DNA from: Pisaster brevispinus
Taxonomy: Eukaryota > Echinodermata > Asteroidea > Forcipulatida > Asteriidae
Length of the DNA: 64,000 bases
Assembly (NCBI GenBank): GCA_023634235.1
Contig: JAMKCF010000179.1
Location: 1 to 64,000 of the forward strand
Direction: 5' to 3'
In this document: positions 56,801-64,000 of the stretch, piece by piece
How positions within the stretch are numbered: position 1 is the first letter of the stretch
How the letters are laid out: each line of letters begins with the position of its first letter
Translations under genes and position numbers: made by a program
The notes under the pieces: generated by a model
The model's database searches: none
Told to the model about the DNA's origin: nothing
Seen by the model: the letters and a program-made list of their open reading frames with translations, nothing else

Positions 56801-58699
56801 TAAGGCCGCAACCATTTTATTCCATGAATTATTGAGGTTTTTGGGGCAACAAAGATGGCGTCACTTTTTGGTAGAAAGCTCCTAATTGCCCAGGTTTAGG
56901 GATTTGGCCATGTCCCCACACAGAAAAGGTCTTCAGGGAAGTCTAGTCTAGAACGCTGCACCGTCAAATCGCACTTTTGTTTTCGACCCCAAAAATCAAA
57001 ATGGCGACAGGGTACTACCTGTCAAATATTCCCAAAATTCGACCCCCGGTAACATGGCGATTTTCGGCGATCACTTTTCGCGGACACCTCCCCCGACGGT
57101 GCTGGTTGGAATTTGAAGGCCGCAACCATTTTATTCCATGAATTATTGAGGTTTTTGGGGCAACAAAGATGGCGTCACTTTTTGGTAGAAAGCTCCTAAT
57201 TGCCCAGGTTTTGGGATTTGGCACTGTCCCCACACAGAAAAGGTCTTCAGGGAAGTCTAGTCTAGAACGCTGCACCGTCAAATCGCACTTTTGTTTTCGA
57301 CCCCAAAAATCAAAATGGCGACAGGGTACTACCTGTCAAATATTCCCAAAATTCGACCCCCGGTAACATGGCGATTTCCGGCGATCACTTTTTGCGGACG
57401 ACTCCCCCGACGGTGCTGGTTCGAATTTGAAGGCCGCAACCATTTTATTCCATGAGTTATTGAGGTTTTTGGAGCAACAAAGATGGCGTCACTTTTTGCT
57501 AGAAAGTTCCTAATTGCCCAGGTTTTGGGATTTGGCCATGTCCCCACACAGAAAAGGTCTTCGGGGAAGTCTAGTCTAGAATGCTGCACCGTCAAATCGC
57601 ACTTTTGTTTTCGACCCCAAAATTCAAAATGGCGACAGGGTACTACCTGTCAAATATTCCCAAAATTCGACCCCCGGTAACATGGCGATTTTCGGCGATC
57701 ACTTTTTGCGGACGACTCCCCCGACGGTGCTGGTTGGAATTTGAAGGCCGCAACCATTTTATTCCATGAGTTATTGAGGTTTTTGGGGCAACAAAGATGG
57801 CGTCACTTTTTGCTAGAAAGCTCCTAATTGCCCAGGTTTTGGGATTTGGCCATGTCCCCACACAGAAAAGGTCTTCAGGGAAGTCTAGTCTAGAATGCTG
57901 CACCGTCAAATCGCACTTTTGTTTTCGACCCCAAAATTCAAAATGGCGACAGGGTACTACCTGTCAAATATTCCCAAAATTCGACCCCCGGTAACATGGC
58001 GATTTTCGGCGATCACTTTTTGCGGACGACTCCCCCGACGGTGCTGGTTGGAATTTGAAGGCCGCAACCATTTTATTCCATGAGTTATTGAGGTTTTTGG
58101 GGCAACAAAGATGGCGTCACTTTTTGCTAGAAAGCTCCTAATTGCCCAGGTTTGGGGATTTGGCCATGTCCCCACACAGAAAAGGTCTTCAGGGAAGTCT
58201 AGTCTAGAATGCTGCACCGTCAAATCGCACTTTTGTTTTCGACCCCAAAATTCAAAATGGCGACAGGGTACTACCTGTCAAATATTCCCAAAATTCGACC
58301 CCCGGTAACATGGCGATTTTCGGCAATCACTTTTTGCGGACGACTCCCCCGACGGTGCTGGTTCGAATTTGAAGGCCGCAACCATTTTATTCCATGAATT
58401 ATTGAGGTTTTTGGGGCAACAAAGATGGCGTCACTTTTTGCTAGAAAGCTCCTAATTGCCCAGGTTTTGGGATTTGGCCATGTCCCCACACAGAAAAGGT
58501 CTTCAGGGAAGTCTAGTCTAGAATGCTGCACCGTCAAATCGCACTTTTGTTTTCGATCCCAAAATTCAAAATGGCGACAGGGTACTACCTGTCAAATATT
58601 CCCAAAATTCGACCCCCGGTAACATGGCGATTTTCGGCGATCACTTTTTGCGGACGACTCCCCCGACGGTGCTGGTTCGAATTTGAAGGCCGCAAGCAT

Positions 58700-61230
58700 T
58701 TTATTCCATGAATTATTGAGGTTTTTGGGGCAACAAAGATGGCGTCACTTTTTGCTAGAAAGCTCCTAATTGCCCAGGTTTTGGGATTTGGCCATGTCCC
58801 CACACAGAAAAGGTCTTCAGGGAAGTCTAGTCTAGAATGCTGCACCGTCAAATCGCACTTTTGTTTTCGACCCAAAAATTCAAAATGGCGACAGGGTACT
58901 ACCTGTCAAATATTCCCAAAATTCGACCCCCGGTAACATGGCGATTTTCGGCAATCACTTTTTGCGGACGACTCCCCCGACGGTGCTGGTTCGAATTTGA
59001 AGGCCGCAACCATTTTATTCCATGAGTTATTGAGGTTTTTGGGGCAACAAAGATGGCGTCACTTTTTGCTAGAAAGCTCCTAATTGCCCAGGTTTTGGGA
59101 TTTGGCCATGTCCCCACACAGAAAAGGTCTTCAGGGAAGTCTAGTCTAGAATGCTGCACCGTCAAATCGCACTTTTGTTTTCGACCCCAAAATTCAAAAT
59201 GGCGACAGGGTACTACCTGTCAAATATTCCCAAAATTCGACCCCCGGTAACATGGCGATTTTCGGCGATCACTTTTTGCGGACGACTCCCCCGACGGTGC
59301 TGGTTCGAATTTGAAGGCCGCAACCATTTTATTCCATGAGTTATTGAGGTTTTTGGGGCAACAAAGATGGCGTCACTTTTTGCTAGAAAGCTCCTAATTG
59401 CCCAGGTTTTGGGATTTGGCCATGTCCCCACACAGAAAAGGTCTTCAGGGAAGTCTAGTCTAGAATGCTGCACCGTCAAATTGCACTTTTGTTTTCGACC
59501 CCAAAATTCAAAATGGCGACAGGGTACTACCTGTCAAATATTCCCAAAATTCGACCCCCGGTAACATGGCGATTTTCGGCGATCACTTTTTGCGGACGAC
59601 TCCCCCGACGGTGCTGGTTCGAATTTGAAGGCCGCAACCATTTTATTCCATGAGTTATTGAGGTTTTTGGGGCAACAAAGATGGCGTCACTTTTTGCTAG
59701 AAAGCTCCTAATTGCCCAGGTTTGGGGATTTGGCCATGTCCCCACACAGAAAAGGTCTTTAGGGAAGTCTAGTCTAGAATGCTGCACCGTCAAATCGCAC
59801 TTTTGTTTTCGACCCCAAAATTCAAAATGGCGACAGGGTACTACCTGTCAAATATTCCCAAAATTCGACCCCCGGTAACATGGCGATTTTCGGCGATCAC
59901 TTTTTGCGGACGACTCCCCCGACGGTGCTGGTTCGAATTTGAAGGCCGCAACCATTTTATTCCATGAGTAATTGAGGTTTTTGGGGCAACAAAGATGGCG
60001 TCACTTTTTGCTAGAAAGCTCCTAATTGCCCAGGTTTGGGGATTTGGCCATGTCCCCACACAGAAAAGGTCTTCAGGGAAGTCTAGTCTAGAATGCTGCA
60101 CCGTCAAATCGCACTTTTGTTTTCGACCCAAAAATTCAAAATGGCGACAGGGTACTACCTGTCAAATATTCCCAAAATTCGACCCCCGGTAACATGGCGA
60201 TTTTCGGCAATCACTTTTTGCGGACGACTCCCCCGACGGTGCTGGTTCGAATTTGAAGGCCGCAACCATTTTATTCCATGAGTTATTGAGGTTTTTGGGG
60301 CAACAAAGATGGCGTCACTTTTTGCTAGAAAGCTCCTAATTGCCCAGGTTTTGGGATTTGGCCATGTCCCCACACAGAAAAGGTCTTCAGGGAAGTCTAG
60401 TCTAGAATGCTGCACCGTCAAATCGCACTTTTGTTTTCGACCCCAAAATTCAAAATGGCGACAGGGTACTACCTGTCAAATATTCCCAAAATTCGACCCC
60501 CGGTAACATGGCGATTTTCGGCGATCACTTTTTGCGGACGACTCCCCCGACGGTGCTGGTTCGAATTTGAAGGCCGCAACCATTTTATTCCATGAGTTAT
60601 TGAGGTTTTTGGGGCAACAAAGATGGCGTCACTTTTTGGTAGAAAGCTCCTAATTGCCCAGGTTTTGGGATTTGGCCATGTCCCCACACAGAAAAGGTCT
60701 TCAGGGAAGTCTAGTCTAAAATGCTGCACCGTCAAATTGCACTTTTGTTTTCGACCCCAAAATTCAAAATGGCGACAGGGTACTACCTGTCAAATATTCC
60801 CAAAATTCGACCCCCGGTAACATGGCGATTTTCGGCGATCACTTTTTGCGGACGACTCCCCCGACGGTGCTGGTTCGAATTTGAAGGCCGCAACCATTTT
60901 ATTCCATGAGTTATTGAGGTTTTTGGGGCAACAAAGATGGCGTCACTTTTTGCTAGAAAGCTCCTAATTGCCCAGGTTTGGGGATTTGGCCATGTCCCCA
61001 CACAGAAAAGGTCTTTAGGGAAGTCTAGTCTAGAATGCTGCACCGTCAAATCGCACTTTTGTTTTCGACCCCAAAATTCAAAATGGCGACAGGGTACTAC
61101 CTGTCAAATATTCCCAAAATTCGACCCCCGGTAACATGGCGATTTTCGGCGATCACTTTTTGCGGACGACTCCCCCGACGGTGCTGGTTCGAATTTGAAG
61201 GCCGCAACCATTTTATTCCATGAGTAATTG
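58700..61230 (+). repeat. 1,256-bp tetrameric higher-order repeat
   Basis: Monomer variants recur four units apart: aattgcacttttg near 59,479 and 60,735, ggtctttagggaag near 59,755 and 61,011, gagtaattgagg near 59,966 and 61,222, and cgacccaaaaattc near 58,868 and 60,124. Confidence 0.8.
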
Positions 61231-64000
61231 AGGTTTTTGGGGCAACAAAGATGGCGTCACTTTTTGCTAGAAAGCTCCTTATTGCCCAGGTTTGGGGATT
61301 TGGCCATGTCCCCACACAGAAAAGGTCTTCAGGGAAGTCTAGTCTAGAATGCTGCACCGTCAAATCGCACTTTTGTTTTCGACCCCAAAATTCAAAATGG
61401 CGACAGGGTACTACCTGTCAAATATTCCCAAAATTCGACCCCCGGTAACATGGCGATTTTCGGCGATCACTTTTTGCGGACGACTCCCCCGACGGTGCTG
61501 GTTCGAATTTGAAGGCCGCAACCATTTTATTCCATGAGTTTTTGAGGTTTTTGGGTCAACAAAGATGGCGTCATTTTTTGCTAGAAAGCTCCTAATTGCC
61601 CAGGTTTGGAGATTTGGCCATGTCCCCACACAGAAAAGGTCTTCAGGGAAGTCTAGTCTAGAACGCTGCACCGTCAAATCGCACTTTTGTTTTCGACCCC
61701 AAAATTCAAAATGGCGACAGGGTACTACCTGTCAAATATTCCCAAAATTCGACCCCCGGTAACATGGCGATTTTCGGCGATCACTTTTTGCGGACGACTC
61801 CCCCGACGGTGCTGGTTCGAATTTGAAGGCCGCAACCATTTTATTCCATGAGTTATTGAGGTTTTTGGGGCAACAAAGATGGCGTCACTTTTTGCTAGAA
61901 AGCTCCTAATTGCCCAGGTTTGGAGATTTGGCCATGTCCCCACACAGAAAATGTCTTCAGGGAAGTCTAGTCTAGAATGCTGCACCGTCAAATCGCACTT
62001 TTGTTTTCGACCCCAAAATTCAAAATGGCGACAGGGTACTACCTGTCAAATATTCCCAAAATTCGATCCCCGGTAACATGGCGATTTTCGGCGATCACTT
62101 TTTGCGGACGACTCCCCCGACGGTGCTGGTTCGAATTTGAAGGCCGCAACCATTTTATTCCATGAGTTATTTAGGTTTTTGGGGCAAGAAAGATGGCGTC
62201 ACTTTTTGCTAGAAAGCTCCTAATTGCCCAGGTTTGGGGATTTGGCCATGTCCCCACACAGAAAAGGTCTTCAGGGAAGTCTAGTCTTTAATGCTGCACC
62301 GTCAAATCGCACTTTTGTTTTCGACCCCAAAATTCAAAATGGCGACAGGGTACTACCTGTCAAATATTCCCAAAATTCGACCCCCGGTAACATGGCGATT
62401 TTCGGCGATCACTTTTTGCGGACGACTCCCCCGACGGTGCTGGTTCGAATTTGAAGGCCGCAACCATTTTATTCCATGAGTTATTGAGGTTTTTGGGGCA
62501 ACAAAGATGGCGTCACTTTTTGCTAGAAAGCTCCTAATTGCCCAGGTTTGGGGATTTGGCCATGTCCCCACACAGAAAAGGTCTTCAGGGAAGTCTAGTC
62601 TAGAATGCTGCACCGTCAAATCGCACTTTTGTTTTCGACCCCAAAATTCAAAATGGCGACAGGGTACTACCTGTCAAATATTCCCAAAATTCGACCCCCG
62701 GTAACATGGCGATTTTCGGCGATCACTTTTTGCGGACGACTCCCCCGACGGTGCTGGTTCGAATTTGAAGGCCGCAACCATTTTATTCCATGAGTTATTG
62801 AGGTTTTTGGGGCAACAAAGATGGCGTCACTTTTTGCTAGAAAGCTCCTAATTGCCCAGGTTTGGAGATTTGGCCATGTCCCCACACAGAAAAGGTCTTC
62901 AGGGAAGTCTAGTCTAGAATGCTGCACCGTCAAATCGCACTTTTGTTTTCGACCCCAAAATTCAAAATGGCGACAGGGTACTACCTGTCAAATATTCCCA
63001 AAATTCGACCCCCGGTAACATGGCGATTTTCGGCGATCACTTTTTGCGGACGACTCCCCCGACGGTGCTGGTTCGAATTTGAAGGCCGCAACCATTTTAT
63101 TCCATGAGTTATTGAGGTTTTTGGGGCAAGAAAGATGGCGTCACTTTTTGCTAGAAAGCTCCTAATTGCCCAGGTTTGGGGATTTGGCCATGTCCCCACA
63201 CAGAAAAGGTCTTCAGGGAAGTCTAGTCTTTAATGCTGCACCGTCAAATCGCACTTTTGTTTTCTACCCCAAAAATCAAAATGGCGACAGGGTACTACCT
63301 GTCAAATATTCCCAAAATTCGACCCCCGGTAACATGGCGATTTTCGGCGATCACTTTTTGCGGACGACTCCCCCGACGGTGCTGGTTCGAATTTGAAGGC
63401 CGCAACCATTTTATTCCATGAGTTATTGAGGTTTTTGGGGCAACAAAGATGGCGTCACTTTTTGCTAGAAAGCTCCTAATTGCCCAGGTTTGGGGGATTT
63501 GGCCATGTCCCCACACAGAAAAGGTCTTCAGGGAAGTCTAGTCTTTAATGCTGCACCGTCAAATCGCACTTTTGTTTTCGACCCCAAAATTCAAAATGGC
63601 GACAGGGTACTACCTGTCAAATATTCCCAAAATTCGACCCCCGGTAACATGGCGATTTTCGGCGATCACTTTTTGCGGACGACTCCCCCGACGGTGCTGG
63701 TTCGAATTTGAAGGCCGCAACCATTTTATTCCATGAGTTATTGAGGTTTTTGGGGCAACAAAGATGGCGTCACTTTTTGCTAGAAAGCTCCTAATTGCCC
63801 AGGTTTGGGGATTTGGCCATGTCCCCACACAGAAAAGGTCTTCAGGGAAGTCTAGTCTAGAATGCTGCACCGTCAAATTGCACTTTTGTTTTCGACCCCA
63901 AAATTCAAAATGGCGACAGGGTACTTGTCAAATATTCCCCAAATTCGACCCCCGGTAACATGGCGATTTTCGGCGATCACTTTTTGCGGACGACTCCCCC

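Larger units (their letters stand above)
39946..64000 (+). repeat. 314-bp satellite array 2 (multi-subfamily)
   Basis: About 76 monomers of the array 1 unit in the same orientation, continuing past the window end. Subfamilies follow one another: to about 41.6 kb with gaagaccgcaaggatt; about 41.6-57.3 kb with ttggaatttgaaggccgcaaccatt, and cgcggacacc from about 46.6 kb; then 57.4-64.0 kb with gcggacgactcccccgac, ccatgagttattg and tttttgctagaaagctc. Three units are 361 bp instead of 314. Confidence 0.97.

Overview
The window looks like nuclear DNA of an animal: AT-rich, intron-bearing, dense in short repeats, with long satellite arrays and vertebrate-like immunoglobulin (Ig) receptors. A non-vertebrate deuterostome (echinoderm- or hemichordate-like) is my best guess, from the divergence of the nuclear cap-binding fragment and the style of its tRNA-related and foldback repeats. 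The guess is an inference with modest confidence.

Layout. (1) 1-4,834: a very uniform 314-bp tandem satellite, entering from outside the window. (2) 4,835-12,767: non-coding DNA with a two-copy 230-bp repeat, exon-like relics, a short minisatellite and a foldback element. (3) 12,768-26,917: the most interesting part, two single-exon Ig-superfamily receptor genes arranged head to head as an inverted duplication. The minus-strand gene (485 aa) has a V-type and two further Ig domains, a transmembrane segment and a tail with an ITIM (LTYTEL) and an ITSM-like motif (TLYSNV). The plus-strand gene (456 aa) has nearly the same membrane-proximal ectodomain and membrane segment, but a divergent V domain and an unrelated tail without a tyrosine. 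A relic of a third copy, a tail fused to upstream DNA, lies at 15,760-16,155. The 10-kb spacer carries TTAA-flanked MITEs, tRNA-related sequence, exon-like relics and a decayed piggyBac-type transposase. (4) 27,233-33,422: an intron-containing, 5'-partial copy of the NCBP1 (CBP80) gene, broken by a 16-bp duplication, a one-base insertion, a nonsense codon and missing exons. Its introns hold minisatellites, a perfect hairpin, a hammerhead-like motif and a SINE-like element. (5) 33,423-39,740: non-coding DNA with a possible TATA promoter and first exon near 39.14-39.35 kb. (6) 39,739-64,000: a second, larger array of the same satellite in the same orientation, starting with a degenerate edge monomer and then showing several subfamilies and higher-order repeats of 627-628 bp, 1,256 bp and 4,740 bp.

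How it fits together. Inferred: this is a satellite-bounded, duplication-prone island holding a young paired-receptor locus. One receptor looks inhibitory through SH2-phosphatase recruitment; the other shares the scaffold but has lost the signalling tail. No other gene in the window looks intact.
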